From the NCBI GenBank assembly GCA_025992855.1, contig DAJPGB010000001.1, positions 1,240,001 through 1,304,000 of the forward strand: a stretch of DNA of 64,000 nucleotides, in the 5' to 3' direction. Both the position numbers and the translations under genes were made by a program. The notes beneath the pieces were generated by a model. That model was not told where the DNA came from, ran no database searches, and saw only the letters and a program-made list of their open reading frames with translations. How positions within the stretch are numbered: position 1 is the first letter of the stretch; each line of letters begins with the position of its first letter. Positions 50,860 to 60,448 of this stretch are shown in pieces. The stretch is from Coriobacteriaceae bacterium. GTDB lineage: Bacteria > Actinomycetota > Coriobacteriia > Coriobacteriales > Coriobacteriaceae.

Positions 50860-51660
50860 ATGGCAGCACGTGCGGACAAAGTTTCGCGTGTCGACCATGA
50901 TGGAGTTACGTTGGTGGAGGGCGCGACATCCGATGTTCGCTTTGCCTTCACCGAGCGTGCCGGTGGCGTTTCCGAAGATGCGTACTCCTCACTCAACTTG
51001 GGCTCGCATGTTGGCGATGACCCCTTTGCTGTTCAAGAAAATCGTCGTCGTGCGCTCGAGGCTATGGGTGCCGCCGAGTGCGAGCACAACCTGCTCGTTC
51101 CCAATCAGGTCCATGGTGATCATATCGTTGCGGTGACCTCGAACGGCGCCGATGACCTTGAGGACGTTCGCGAGCAGATTGCCGAGGGCTGTGATGCCAT
51201 CGTCTGCACGGCGCATAACGTGCCCGTGCTGCTCTGCTTTGCCGACTGCGTTCCCGTGGTGCTGGTGGCCCCCGGCGGATTTGCCGTGGTGCACTCCGGT
51301 TGGAAGGGCACGATTGCACGTATTTCTGCCAAGGCGTGCCAGGCGCTTTGCGATGCTGCCGGCTGCGATGCGAGCGACGTTTCCGCCTATATCGGGCCCC
51401 ATATCCTGGGTGACGAGTACGAGGTTTCCCAGGAGCTCATGGATCGCTTTGCCGCCGAGTTCTCTTGCATCGATGCGAGTGCCTCTCGCATGCTCGATCT
51501 TTCCGCTGCCATTTGCGAGGCGCTGGTAGATGTCGGTGTCGACGCGGATAATATCGTGGATACCCAGCTTTCGACCGTGCGTCAGAACGACCGCTTTTAT
51601 TCCTACCGTAACGAGGGCGGCACCTGTGGGCGCCATGCCGCGATCGGCGTGATGCTATGA
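50860..51660 (+). CDS. pgeF: Peptidoglycan editing factor PgeF (YfiH/YlmD laccase domain)
   Basis: A 266-residue protein of the multicopper-oxidase-like YfiH family; the ATG follows TAGGAGGCTTTAGT. LPEDAYSSLNLG-type and NQVHG motifs near residues 45 and 90, CFADCVPVVL near residue 130 and HSGWKGTIARI near residue 147 hold the metal-binding Cys and His. The family includes enzymes that remove misincorporated residues from peptidoglycan precursors and purine nucleosidases. It normally sits between ftsZ and yggS. Here its stop overlaps the pstS start by four bases (ATGA). Confidence 0.9.
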   Translation: MAARADKVSRVDHDGVTLVEGATSDVRFAFTERAGGVSEDAYSSLNLGSHVGDDPFAVQENRRRALEAMGAAECEHNLLVPNQVHGDHIVAVTSNGADDLEDVREQIAEGCDAIVCTAHNVPVLLCFADCVPVVLVAPGGFAVVHSGWKGTIARISAKACQALCDAAGCDASDVSAYIGPHILGDEYEVSQELMDRFAAEFSCIDASASRMLDLSAAICEALVDVGVDADNIVDTQLSTVRQNDRFYSYRNEGGTCGRHAAIGVML

Positions 51661-52493
51661 GAAAGATCGTATCGGTCCTGAGCGCCGCTGTGCTTACGCT
51701 TACGCTGTGCGCCTGTTCTTCGGGATCTTCTACCTCTTCCATTACCGTGGCCGGCTCCACGACCTGCCTTCCTATCGCCGAAATTGCGGCAGAGGGCTTT
51801 AAGGAGGAGACCGGCATCGACGTGCTCGTTTCCGGTTTGGGCTCTTCCGCTGGCATCGAAGCCGTCAGCGCTGGCACGGCCGATATCGCCAGCTCCTCCC
51901 GTGGACTCAATGCCGACGAACAGGATCTGGGCCTGACTCCCATCGTCATTGCCCACGACGGTATCGCGGTCATCGTGAACGAAGACAACCCCGTCGATAA
52001 CCTCTCGACCGAGCAGCTCCGCGATATCTATGCCGGCAAGATCACCAACTGGAAAGAAGTCGGTGGCGAGGACCTGAGGATTCAGGTTATCAACCGAGAT
52101 GAGGCGTCTGGCACGCGTGAAGCCTTCCGCACCATCGTGATGGACGGCACCCCGTTCGATCGCCGCTCCGCCGTTCTTTCGGGCACGGGCCAGGTGCGCG
52201 ACGTGGTATCTCGTTCGCGCGGGGCTATCGGCTACATTTCGCTGGGCTTCGTCGATAGCCTCAACGCCAAGACCTCGGTCAAGGCCGTCTCGGTCAATCA
52301 TGTTGAGGCGTCCGAGAAGACGGTCGCGAGTGGCGGCTATCCCATCTCGCGCGACCTTTACTTCTTTGTGAAGGGTGCGCCTTCGCAGCAGGCGCAGGAT
52401 TACATCGACTACGTGACGTCCGAAAAGATGGACAAGCAGATTCGCGAGGCGGGCTTTATTCCCGTCACCAACGACGAGAAGGGGAGTGAGTAG
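51657..52493 (+). CDS. pstS: Phosphate-binding lipoprotein PstS
   Basis: A 278-residue phosphate-binding protein of the Pst transporter. The signal sequence ends in LTLTLCAC, so lipid attachment at Cys20 is likely. VAGSTTCLPIAEIAAEG near residue 31, AGTADIASSSRGL near residue 75 and NRDEASGTREAF near residue 147 are phosphate-site motifs. The ATG overlaps the pgeF stop, an unusual link between phosphate uptake and the division cluster. pstC follows at once. Confidence 0.94.
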   Translation: MRKIVSVLSAAVLTLTLCACSSGSSTSSITVAGSTTCLPIAEIAAEGFKEETGIDVLVSGLGSSAGIEAVSAGTADIASSSRGLNADEQDLGLTPIVIAHDGIAVIVNEDNPVDNLSTEQLRDIYAGKITNWKEVGGEDLRIQVINRDEASGTREAFRTIVMDGTPFDRRSAVLSGTGQVRDVVSRSRGAIGYISLGFVDSLNAKTSVKAVSVNHVEASEKTVASGGYPISRDLYFFVKGAPSQQAQDYIDYVTSEKMDKQIREAGFIPVTNDEKGSE

Positions 52494-52494
52494 C

Positions 52495-53421
52495 ATGGAA
52501 GCACAGGAAAACTCCCAGACTGAGCAGAATGCTCAGGCGCCCAAGAAGCGCGAGCTGGCGCTCGTATCGCGCAGCACCTATATCAAGGAGAAGGCGCTGC
52601 AGTGGATTTTCTTTGCCTGCGCGTTCTTGGCGGTTGTTACCGTCATCCTGATTTTTGTCTTTACCACGTACTCGGCGCTGCCCGTCTTTACCGACATCGG
52701 TCTGGCGGACTTCTTTAGCTTTACGTGGGCGCCCTCTGAGGGCCACTACGGCATCGTGTCGCTGCTTGCCGGCTCGGGTCTGGTGACCGTCGGTGCGCTC
52801 GCCATGGGTGTGCCCCTAGGCGTGGGCACGGCCGTGTATCTGGTCGAGATCGCCAGCAAGCGCGTGCGCAAGCTCATCAGCCCTGCCGTTGACCTGTTGG
52901 CCGGCATCCCTTCTATCATCTATGGCTTCTTTGGCATGATCATCATCCGTCCGTTTATCGCGCAACTGACCGGTGGTCTTGGTTTTGGTGCGCTGACGGC
53001 GTGGTTCGTGCTTGCCATCATGATCGTCCCTACCATCACCACGCTCACCATCGATGCCCTCAATTCCATTCCCATGGGTATTCGCGAGGCATCGTATGCC
53101 ATGGGTGCTACTAAGTGGCAGACCATCTATAAGGTCGTGCTACCTGCCGCCAAGCTGGGTATCGTGGATGCCATCGTGCTGGGTATGGGCCGTGCCATCG
53201 GCGAGACCATGGCCGTGCTCATGGTCGTGGGTAACGCCCCGGTTATTCCCGACAGCATTGCGAGCCCCATCTCGACGCTCACGAGCCAGATTGCGCTCGA
53301 CATGAGCTATTCCTCGGGTCTGCATCGCTCGGCGCTGTTCGGCATGGGCGTGGTCCTGTTTATCATTTCCGCCACGCTGGTGGGCATCGTCCGCCTGGTT
53401 TCCAAGAAGAAGAGGGGGTAG
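52495..53421 (+). CDS. pstC: Phosphate ABC transporter permease PstC
   Basis: A 308-residue permease with six spans and a polar N-terminal tail of about 30 residues. Start taken at MEAQENSQTEQN, two bases after the pstS stop, with GGGGAG upstream. The EAA-type loop reads REASYAMGATKWQTIYKVVLPAA near residue 205. It forms the membrane channel with PstA. Confidence 0.94.
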   Translation: MEAQENSQTEQNAQAPKKRELALVSRSTYIKEKALQWIFFACAFLAVVTVILIFVFTTYSALPVFTDIGLADFFSFTWAPSEGHYGIVSLLAGSGLVTVGALAMGVPLGVGTAVYLVEIASKRVRKLISPAVDLLAGIPSIIYGFFGMIIIRPFIAQLTGGLGFGALTAWFVLAIMIVPTITTLTIDALNSIPMGIREASYAMGATKWQTIYKVVLPAAKLGIVDAIVLGMGRAIGETMAVLMVVGNAPVIPDSIASPISTLTSQIALDMSYSSGLHRSALFGMGVVLFIISATLVGIVRLVSKKKRG

Positions 53422-53424
53422 GCT

Positions 53425-54330
53425 ATGTCCGATTCCGTTGACACGACGGTCGATACGACCTCGTCGCGCGAGCGCATCAAGCGTGCCCTTTCCCACGGCA
53501 AGAAGGGCCGCATCAACAAGGACCTGTCCAACAAGATCATGCTTGGCGTGTTCCGTGCCGCGGCATACATCACCACGCTGGTGCTGGTCGCTATCATCGC
53601 CTACGTGGTCATCAACGGCCTGCCACACATCTCGCTCGACTTTATCTTCGGTTGGCCCCAGGGCGTCAACGCCGAGGGCGGTATTTGGCCCACGATCGTC
53701 TCGACCGTCTATGTGACGGCGCTCGCCATGCTTATCTGCACGCCGATCGCTGTGCTGGCAGCCGTCTATCTGGCCGAGTACGCCAAGCAGGGCAAGATCG
53801 TTGAGCTCATTCGCTACGCTGCTGACGCTTTGGCCTCGGTGCCCTCCATCGTTATGGGCCTGTTTGGCTACGCCTTGTTTGTCGAGGCTATGGGTCTGGG
53901 CCTTTCGATGGTCTCGGCCGCTCTGGCGCTTGCGCTCTTGATGCTTCCCATCGTCATGCGCACCACCGAAGAGGCCATTCGCGCCGTTCCGCGCTATATC
54001 CGTTGGGGCGCGTATGGCCTGGGCGCCACCAAGTGGCAGGTTGTCTCCAAGATCGTGCTTCCTTCTGCCTTTGGCCGTATTGCCACGGGCATTGTCCTTG
54101 CCATCGGCCGTGCCATTGGCGAGACCGCCGTGGTGCTCTACACCATGGGCCAGGCCATCAATCTACCTATCTCGCCGCTCGATTCCGGCCGCCCCATGAC
54201 CGTTCACCTGTACCTGCTTGCCAACGACGGCATCAACATGAACGCAGCCTACGGCACCGCGCTATTGCTGATGGTGATCATTCTGGCCTTCAACCTGTTT
54301 GCGCGCTTCCTGTCGCGCAAGCGTCGCTAG
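53425..54330 (+). CDS. pstA: Phosphate ABC transporter permease PstA
   Basis: A 301-residue permease with six spans. AVYLAEYAKQGK near residue 112 and the EAA loop RYIRWGAYGLGATKWQVVSK near residue 190 are typical. It starts 3 bases after pstC and partners with PstC and PstB. Confidence 0.94.
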   Translation: MSDSVDTTVDTTSSRERIKRALSHGKKGRINKDLSNKIMLGVFRAAAYITTLVLVAIIAYVVINGLPHISLDFIFGWPQGVNAEGGIWPTIVSTVYVTALAMLICTPIAVLAAVYLAEYAKQGKIVELIRYAADALASVPSIVMGLFGYALFVEAMGLGLSMVSAALALALLMLPIVMRTTEEAIRAVPRYIRWGAYGLGATKWQVVSKIVLPSAFGRIATGIVLAIGRAIGETAVVLYTMGQAINLPISPLDSGRPMTVHLYLLANDGINMNAAYGTALLLMVIILAFNLFARFLSRKRR

Positions 54331-54342
54331 TTAAGGAGTCCC

Positions 54343-55146
<804 letters not shown>

Positions 55147-55238
55147 TCGGTGCGACTAGTCCCAAGCCGATCGGATCTGGTCCGGTGCGTATTCACTGTG
55201 CGGGCGGCATGACCGCACCCAACTGATTGGAGTGAACC

Positions 55239-56096
55239 ATGCGCAAACTGTTTTCCCGTCAGCTCATCGAGGCCCGCCACGAGATGCTGAGCATCTACGA
55301 GGCCGTCGATCTGGCCCTCCACGATGCCGTGAAGGCCTATGTGACCGACGACCGCAAGCTCGCCACCAAGACCAAGAAGCGTACGCTTTCGATTGACGCA
55401 CGCTGCGCCAACCTGGAGGCCGTCTGCTACAACCTGATTGCCACGCAGTCACCGGTCGCCTCCGACTTCCGCTTGCTGCAGACGATCATCTACGTCGACT
55501 TTAACCTGCAGCGCATGACCGATAAGGTTCGCCAGATCTGCCGCGCCACGCGTCATATGATCAAGGCCGACATCTCGCTGCCCAAGGAGCTTGTCGGCAC
55601 GGTCGAGGCCGAGGCTGAGGCCGTCTACCAGGTGCTGGGCTCTTCGCTTTCTGCGCTCGTCACCAACGACATGTCCATCATCTGCAACTTGGCCGTCGAG
55701 GACGAGCCAGTGCACGCCGCCTACGAGAAGTTCTTCCGCACCTTTAACCGCATGGACACGGGCGATTTTATGGACGACGACAGCAACTATGACGACCTGC
55801 GCCGCGCCATCATGGTATCGCGCTATCTCGATCGCATCGCCTCGATTTCCATCGATGCCGCCTGCCGTCTGACCTTCCTGTTGACCGGACAGCGTATGAC
55901 TGCCGGTGATATCGCCTGCACTGATGAGGATGAGCTCGAGAGCATGCGCGTGCCTTCGGGCGAGGGTGTTATCATGAGGCCCGCCGTCGATGCACGCTAC
56001 GTTGCCAAGGTGCCCGTTAACGAGGTCAGCGAGGGTCTTCGCTACCTGCTCGATCATCTTGAGGATGAGGACGATGGCGAGGACGACGAGGAGTAA
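55239..56096 (+). CDS. phoU: Phosphate signalling protein PhoU
   Basis: A 285-residue protein of two three-helix PhoU repeats, with metal-binding motifs near residue 85 (VDFNLQRMTDKVRQI) and residue 190 (SRYLDRIASISI). A strongly acidic tail (EDEDDGEDDEE) is added beyond the family core of about 220 residues. PhoU restrains the Pst transporter and the PhoR kinase under phosphate excess; no PhoB/PhoR pair is in the window. A terminator follows. Confidence 0.92.
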   Translation: MRKLFSRQLIEARHEMLSIYEAVDLALHDAVKAYVTDDRKLATKTKKRTLSIDARCANLEAVCYNLIATQSPVASDFRLLQTIIYVDFNLQRMTDKVRQICRATRHMIKADISLPKELVGTVEAEAEAVYQVLGSSLSALVTNDMSIICNLAVEDEPVHAAYEKFFRTFNRMDTGDFMDDDSNYDDLRRAIMVSRYLDRIASISIDAACRLTFLLTGQRMTAGDIACTDEDELESMRVPSGEGVIMRPAVDARYVAKVPVNEVSEGLRYLLDHLEDEDDGEDDEE

Positions 56097-56133
56097 GTAA
56101 CCCCGTTCGTCGAAAGATTGTAAATACCTAAGT

Positions 56134-56165
56134 GAGCGCGGCCTTGCACATGCGGGGCCGCGCTC
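56134..56165 (+). terminator. Hairpin terminator after phoU
   Basis: GAGCGCGGCC pairs with its complement over 10 bp around a 12-nt loop. It is followed by a weak TTGCGTT. It separates the pst genes from yggS-sepF-yggT-divIVA. Confidence 0.7.
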
Positions 56166-56215
56166 TTGCGTTAGCATGGGACTACTTGTTTGGCTGTCAG
56201 CGGAGGCGATTGGCA

Positions 56216-56953
56216 ATGGATAACTATTTGGACTTGATGCGCGCTCGCCGCGAGCAGATTCTGGAACGTTTTTATGCGGCGCTCGATCGCGCGGGCCGTC
56301 CCCACGACGCCGCGCGCCTCATTGCCGTGTCCAAGACCGTTGGTGTCGATGAGACCGTTGCCGCCATCCAGGCGGGGTATCGCCATTTTGCCGAGAATCG
56401 CCCGCAGGAGCTGGTTCGCAAGCTCACAGGTTTGGCGGAGCATCCGGAGCTGCCCGAGGTGCGCTTCGATATGATCGGCAACCTGCAGACCAATAAGATC
56501 AATGCGGTGCTGGGCTCAGCCGAGCTGATTCACTCGGTGGGTTCGCTGCATCTGGCGCAGGCGATCTCGAGCCGTGCTGTCCGCAAGATTGAGGCAGGCG
56601 AGCTCGCCGGCCCCCAGCGTATGCTCATCGAGGTCAATGTGAGTGGTGAGGAGTCGAAGGGAGGCTTTTCGCCCGATGAGATTCGCGCCGCCGCGGGTGA
56701 GCTTGCGGAACTTGAGGGAATTTGCGTACAGGGGCTTATGACTATGGCGCCCCGGGGGAATAAGGACGTGGCACGCCGCACCTTTGCGGGGCTTCGTGAG
56801 CTGAGGGATGAGCTGGAGGCGGCGCATCCCGATTTGAACCTGCCTGAGCTTTCCTGCGGCATGAGCGAGGACTTTGAGCCTGCCCTTGAGGAGGGCTCTA
56901 CGCTCGTTCGCCTGGGCAGGGTAGTATTTAGCCCGGAGTTTGCAGTAAAATAA
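56216..56953 (+). CDS. yggS: PLP homeostasis protein YggS/PLPBP
   Basis: A 245-residue PLP-binding single TIM barrel. Start at MDNYLDLMRARREQ, with CGGAGG upstream. The PLP lysine is in IAVSKTVGVDET near residue 40; HFAENRPQEL near residue 63 and SCGMSEDFEPALEEGSTLVRLGR at the end are family motifs. It buffers PLP in the cytoplasm. It is the YlmE-type gene of the ftsZ-downstream series, here displaced by the pst operon. Confidence 0.93.
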   Translation: MDNYLDLMRARREQILERFYAALDRAGRPHDAARLIAVSKTVGVDETVAAIQAGYRHFAENRPQELVRKLTGLAEHPELPEVRFDMIGNLQTNKINAVLGSAELIHSVGSLHLAQAISSRAVRKIEAGELAGPQRMLIEVNVSGEESKGGFSPDEIRAAAGELAELEGICVQGLMTMAPRGNKDVARRTFAGLRELRDELEAAHPDLNLPELSCGMSEDFEPALEEGSTLVRLGRVVFSPEFAVK

Positions 56954-57013
56954 GGCTCTGAAGTGCGCACTGATTATCGGGGCGCCTGCACTAAACCGCG
57001 AGAGGACACAACC

Positions 57014-57736
57014 ATGGGCTTCCTTGACGAGATTAAAAATAAGATGCACCTGGGCGGCCAGCAGGGTTACGACCAGGGTTATGGCCAGGACGACGACTAC
57101 GGCTACGATGACGGCTATGACGATAGTTATCAGGGCAACGGCTACAGCGGTGCTTCGGGCGAGGGCTTCTACACCCAAGACGAGCCGAGCAACGGCCTGC
57201 TTGGCCAGACGCGCCGCGGTGAAGCTGAGTCGGTTGCCGTGTATACGCGCTCCGGTCAGCTGGTCGGCGATGACTCCCGCCATGCCACGACGTATAACCC
57301 GCCTTCGCGCTCGCAGGACAGTGTTGCGAGCGGTTATCGTCCTGGTGCCTATGACACGCCGTCGAGCTACGCCGAGAACACCCGCGCCCGTGCCGCCGCT
57401 GCGCCCGCGCCTGCACCGAGCGATGCCTCGGCCTATGCGAGCAATATCATCAACGCCACACCGCAGCTGCCGGCCTATGTCCTGCGCCCCGAGAGCTATG
57501 ACGACGTGGAGACCGTGGTGCGCCGCGTTCGCACCAAGCAGCCTGTCGCACTGATTTTTGTGGGCGTACGCACCGAAGTTGCCAAGCGCGTCTTGGACTT
57601 CTCTTACGGCTTTGCCTGCGGTCTGGGTGCCACGGTCAAGGAGGTGGGCGACCGCGTGTTCATGGTGCTGCCCGCCGGTTGCGAGGTCAAAGATTCCGAT
57701 CTCAAGAAGCTTCGTGCCGACGGCTACCTTAAGTAA
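57014..57736 (+). CDS. sepF: Division protein SepF
   Basis: A 240-residue SepF. MGFLDEIKNKMHLG is the membrane-binding amphipathic start; residues 15-150 are a Gly/Tyr/Asp- then Ala/Pro-rich disordered linker. The C-terminal SepF domain (YVLRPESYDDVETVVRRVRTKQPVAL onward, about residues 155-235) forms dimers and binds the FtsZ tail. GAGAGGA precedes the ATG. With no ftsA nearby, it is the probable FtsZ anchor. yggT follows in the same reading frame after the TAA. Confidence 0.92.
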   Translation: MGFLDEIKNKMHLGGQQGYDQGYGQDDDYGYDDGYDDSYQGNGYSGASGEGFYTQDEPSNGLLGQTRRGEAESVAVYTRSGQLVGDDSRHATTYNPPSRSQDSVASGYRPGAYDTPSSYAENTRARAAAAPAPAPSDASAYASNIINATPQLPAYVLRPESYDDVETVVRRVRTKQPVALIFVGVRTEVAKRVLDFSYGFACGLGATVKEVGDRVFMVLPAGCEVKDSDLKKLRADGYLK

Positions 57737-57757
57737 AGACAAGACGAGGAGATTCCC

Positions 57758-58039
57758 ATCAACATCTACACTATCGTCCAGCTGGTCAACACGCTGTTCA
57801 ACTTCTATTCCACGCTCATTGTCGTCTACTGCTTTATGACGTGGATTCCCATGAAGCAGGGCGGTTTGCTTCAGGATATTGCCGCGGTGCTTGATAGCGT
57901 GTGCGGTCCGTGGCTCAACCTGTTCCGTCGTTTCATCCCGCCGATGGGCGGTATCGATTTTTCGCCGGTCGTTGCGATTATTGCGTTGCAGTTGGTGCAG
58001 AGGCTGGTTCTGCAGCTTCTTATAGGTATACTCGTGTAG
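57758..58039 (+). CDS. yggT: YggT/YlmG membrane protein, non-canonical start
   Basis: A 93-residue YggT-family protein with two spans: NIYTIVQLVNTLFNFYSTL then VVYCFMTWIP, and a second span FSPVVAIIALQLVQRLVL after the conserved GPWLNLFRRFIPPMGGIDF. The first family residues come from ATC AAC ATC TAC. No ATG, GTG or TTG occurs in this frame after the sepF stop until an internal ATG (57836) that would remove the first span. GAGGAG lies 6 bases before the ATC at 57758, so an AUC start is the best reading; ATT at 57752 is too close to it. Role in septum or membrane organisation. Confidence 0.8.
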   Translation: MNIYTIVQLVNTLFNFYSTLIVVYCFMTWIPMKQGGLLQDIAAVLDSVCGPWLNLFRRFIPPMGGIDFSPVVAIIALQLVQRLVLQLLIGILV

Positions 58040-58100
58040 AACTGTCTTAGTAACTTACGTCGGGCGTGTAGCGCCGAGGCGATGAAAAAGGAGACTTGTT

Positions 58101-58775
58101 ATGGCTATTACCCCTGCAGACATCCAGGCTCAGACGTTCTCTGAGGCCAAGCGTGGCTACGATCCTGCTGAGGTCGACGTCTTCTTGGAGACGCTGTCCT
58201 CTGAGGTTGACGCTATGCTCGCTAAGATCGTCGACCTTAAGGGTCGTCTGACTGCTACCGAGCAGCAGCTTGCCGATGCGCAGGCTCAGCTTGCCCAGGC
58301 TCAGGATGCCCCCGCCCAGGCCGTTCCTGCCGCCCCCGTGGCTGCTCCCGCCCCTGACTTCTCCGCTCAGGAGCGCCAGATTTCCGCTGCCCTGATCGCT
58401 GCCCAGCAGACCGCTGAGACCATCGTCAACGATGCCAATGAGAACGCTGAGCGTATTCGCAACGAGGCTGACGCCAAGGCCCGCGAGGTTATCCGCCAGG
58501 CTCTGACCGAAAAGCAGGCTGAGCTCGAGGAGATCGATCGTCTCAAGGCTTCTCGTGAGGAGTTCAAGGCCGAGTATCTCAAGCTCATCCAGCACTTCAT
58601 GGACGATGCCCAGAACTCCTTCCCGGCCGACCTCATGGCCTCCACGCCGGTCGGTTCTGCCGCTTCTCCTGCGGTGACTGTTCCCGCCGAGCCGCTGCCC
58701 GTCGCTGACCCGGTTGTCCCCGTGGCCGATCCCTTCGCCCCGATCGACAACTTCGCTGCCGACGACCTGGACTAA
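58101..58775 (+). CDS. divIVA: Polar/septal coiled-coil protein DivIVA
   Basis: A 224-residue DivIVA. The N-terminal lipid-binding domain reads ITPADIQAQTFSEAKRGYDPAEVDVFLE. Coiled coils run at about residues 30-60 and 95-165, separated by a Pro/Ala-rich linker; the tail is Pro/Val-rich. It marks curved membrane at poles and septa and in Actinobacteria directs wall growth. AAAAAGGAGA precedes the ATG and a terminator follows. Confidence 0.92.
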   Translation: MAITPADIQAQTFSEAKRGYDPAEVDVFLETLSSEVDAMLAKIVDLKGRLTATEQQLADAQAQLAQAQDAPAQAVPAAPVAAPAPDFSAQERQISAALIAAQQTAETIVNDANENAERIRNEADAKAREVIRQALTEKQAELEEIDRLKASREEFKAEYLKLIQHFMDDAQNSFPADLMASTPVGSAASPAVTVPAEPLPVADPVVPVADPFAPIDNFAADDLD

Positions 58776-58801
58776 CATTCGGCCTACAATTTAGTGCCTA
58801 G

Positions 58802-58831
58802 AAAGGACCCGCAGCTTGCGGGTCCTTTTTT
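58802..58831 (+). terminator. Terminator after divIVA
   Basis: AAAGGACCCGC pairs with its complement around AGCTT and is followed by a T-run. Confidence 0.92.
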
Positions 58832-58856
58832 ATGACTGTACCGGGGCGCGCAACAT

Positions 58857-58895
58857 AAAAAACCGAGCCCTGCACATAGTGGCGCAGAACTCGGC
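58857..58895 (-). terminator. Terminator after nitroreductase
   Basis: CCGAG/CTCGG with CTGC/GCAG inside. On the minus strand it is followed by TTTTTT, closing the nitroreductase transcript. Confidence 0.75.
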
Positions 58896-58941
58896 GAACC
58901 GGTGAGCGGTCAAGGATAGGTTTTAGGGCATGTCCCAAAAT

Positions 58942-59472
58942 CTACTTGAGGAGGAAGTCGGAGAGGAGAATGGTGCGGGCCTCGCGATGCTCGGAATCGG
59001 CGATGTGGTCGGCAGGATATCCGCAGACGAGCATGTGATAGGGATAGACGCCCTCGGGCAGGTTGAACTGCTCCTGTGCCACCTCAGGCTTAAAATGGCA
59101 TACCCAGCACGTTCCCAGGCCCTGCTCGGTGGCCTCCATCATCATCTGGTCGCACACGATGGACGTATCGATTTCACTGGAATTCATCTGGTCATACGGG
59201 CGTACCCAAGCATCATCGGTAACGCTGCAAATAAGGAAGACAAGCGGAGCCCCAAAGATGGACCCATCACGAGCAAACCGAGGCTGACAAGCAGCAGCCT
59301 TCTCCAACAGCTCAGGCGTATCCAGCACCATCACACGGGCTGGATGATTATTACAAGCAGAAGGAGCAATACGCCCAGCCTCAACAATGGCATCCACAAC
59401 AGCTTGCTCAACAGAACGATCCTGAAATTCACGACAAGAATACCGACCCCGAGCCAGATCCAAATAAGACAT
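58942..59472 (-). CDS. Nitroreductase-family flavoprotein
   Basis: A 176-residue FMN protein. Start at MSYLDLARGRYSCREF, with GGAGGG upstream; an earlier in-frame ATG adds an unlikely hydrophobic stretch. RYSCREFQDR binds FMN phosphate, APSACNNHPARV near residue 40 is the second FMN loop and GLGTCWVCHF near residue 120 is the third. Substrate unknown. Three direct copies of CTTTGGGT lie just upstream. Confidence 0.88.
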   Translation of the reverse strand: MSYLDLARGRYSCREFQDRSVEQAVVDAIVEAGRIAPSACNNHPARVMVLDTPELLEKAAACQPRFARDGSIFGAPLVFLICSVTDDAWVRPYDQMNSSEIDTSIVCDQMMMEATEQGLGTCWVCHFKPEVAQEQFNLPEGVYPYHMLVCGYPADHIADSEHREARTILLSDFLLK

Positions 59473-59503
59473 ACAAGCCCTCCAACAATTAAAAATCAAA
59501 CAA

Positions 59504-59532
59504 ACCCAAAGTAACCCAAAGAGTACCCAAAG
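59504..59532 (-). promoter_or_regulatory. Triple direct repeat before nitroreductase
   Basis: ACCCAAAG occurs at 59504, 59514 and 59525 (CTTTGGGT on the coding strand), one helical turn apart, 32-60 nt upstream of the start. This is an operator-like array on one face of the helix. Confidence 0.5.
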
Positions 59533-59643
59533 CGGCAATCAGCCAATCGCTCATCGAATACCAAAGTAAAACCCCGAGCAATCAAGGGCCATCACAGCAA
59601 AGGCCCCACCACGCTCAACCCCTCAGCCAAAGTTCCCAATGGT

Positions 59644-59752
59644 GGTACGTAAGGGAGCGGGCCCGACCACTAATACCTTTTGAACGACTCTGCTTGCAGC
59701 CGGAGTGAAAAAGGTATTAGTGGTCGGGCCCGCGACCGGTGGGATACGTACC
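59644..59752. repeat. Long inverted repeat, 25-bp perfect arms, 27-nt spacer
   Basis: Left arm 59657-59681 and right arm 59709-59733 are exact reverse complements (arm begins GCGGGCCCGACC, ends ACCTTTT). Outer arms GGTACGTA (59644) and TACGTACC (59745) extend the structure. It follows the DUF47 stop by a few bases on the minus strand and probably ends that transcript. Confidence 0.85.
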
Positions 59753-59757
59753 CCCAA

Positions 59758-60381
59758 TTAACTGTTCTTCATGACAATCGAATCCACAACATCGGCCACA
59801 TTCTCACAGCAGTCAGCGCAGTACTCCAGGAAGGCGTACACGTCACGCCAGGCGATGACCTCGAGCGGGTCCTTGCCGTTAACGTGCAGGTTGCGCATGG
59901 CGTTGATGTAGAGCTCGTCGGCCTCGGACTCGATGGTGTTGATCTGGATGACGAGTTCGCGCAGCGTTTTGGACTTGCGGTAGTTGGGAAGCTCGACCAT
60001 CAGGTCTTTCATGGCGCGGCAGGCGTCAGTCACCTTGTGGGCGATGACGATGGCGTCGGGATGGATGCTCTGGATGTTGGTGAAGTAGACGCGCTGCACG
60101 ACGCCCTCAATACGGTCGAGCACGGTGTCGAGCGCGCAGCTCATCAGATCCAGATCCTCGCGCTCGAGCGGGGTGATAAAGGCGGTGAGCAGGGCGTCTT
60201 CGAGCTCGTGGTGCTTCTTGTCTGCCGCATGCTCAATCGCATGCATCTTATTGAGCATGTCGTGAATCTGCGCGGGATCGAAGTTCTCAAAAATCTTGGT
60301 GAGCAGCTCTGCGGCCTGGACGGCGAGGTCGGCGCAAGCGACGTAGTTGTCAAAGTAGAACGAATCGGGTTTCTTTGCCAT
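59758..60381 (-). CDS. DUF47/PhoU-like protein partner of PiT
   Basis: A 207-residue helical protein of the DUF47 (PhoU_div) family, with metal-binding repeats such as HAIEHAADKKHHELEDALL near residue 55. Such proteins accompany PiT phosphate permeases and are thought to control them. GAAAGGACC precedes the ATG. It is 67 nt after the PiT gene in the same direction. Confidence 0.9.
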   Translation of the reverse strand: MAKKPDSFYFDNYVACADLAVQAAELLTKIFENFDPAQIHDMLNKMHAIEHAADKKHHELEDALLTAFITPLEREDLDLMSCALDTVLDRIEGVVQRVYFTNIQSIHPDAIVIAHKVTDACRAMKDLMVELPNYRKSKTLRELVIQINTIESEADELYINAMRNLHVNGKDPLEVIAWRDVYAFLEYCADCCENVADVVDSIVMKNS

Positions 60382-60448
60382 GGGTGGGTCCTTTCGAGGC
60401 GAAGACGGGTGGGCGAAGTGTTGCGGTCCGGATGGACGTTCGGTTTGA

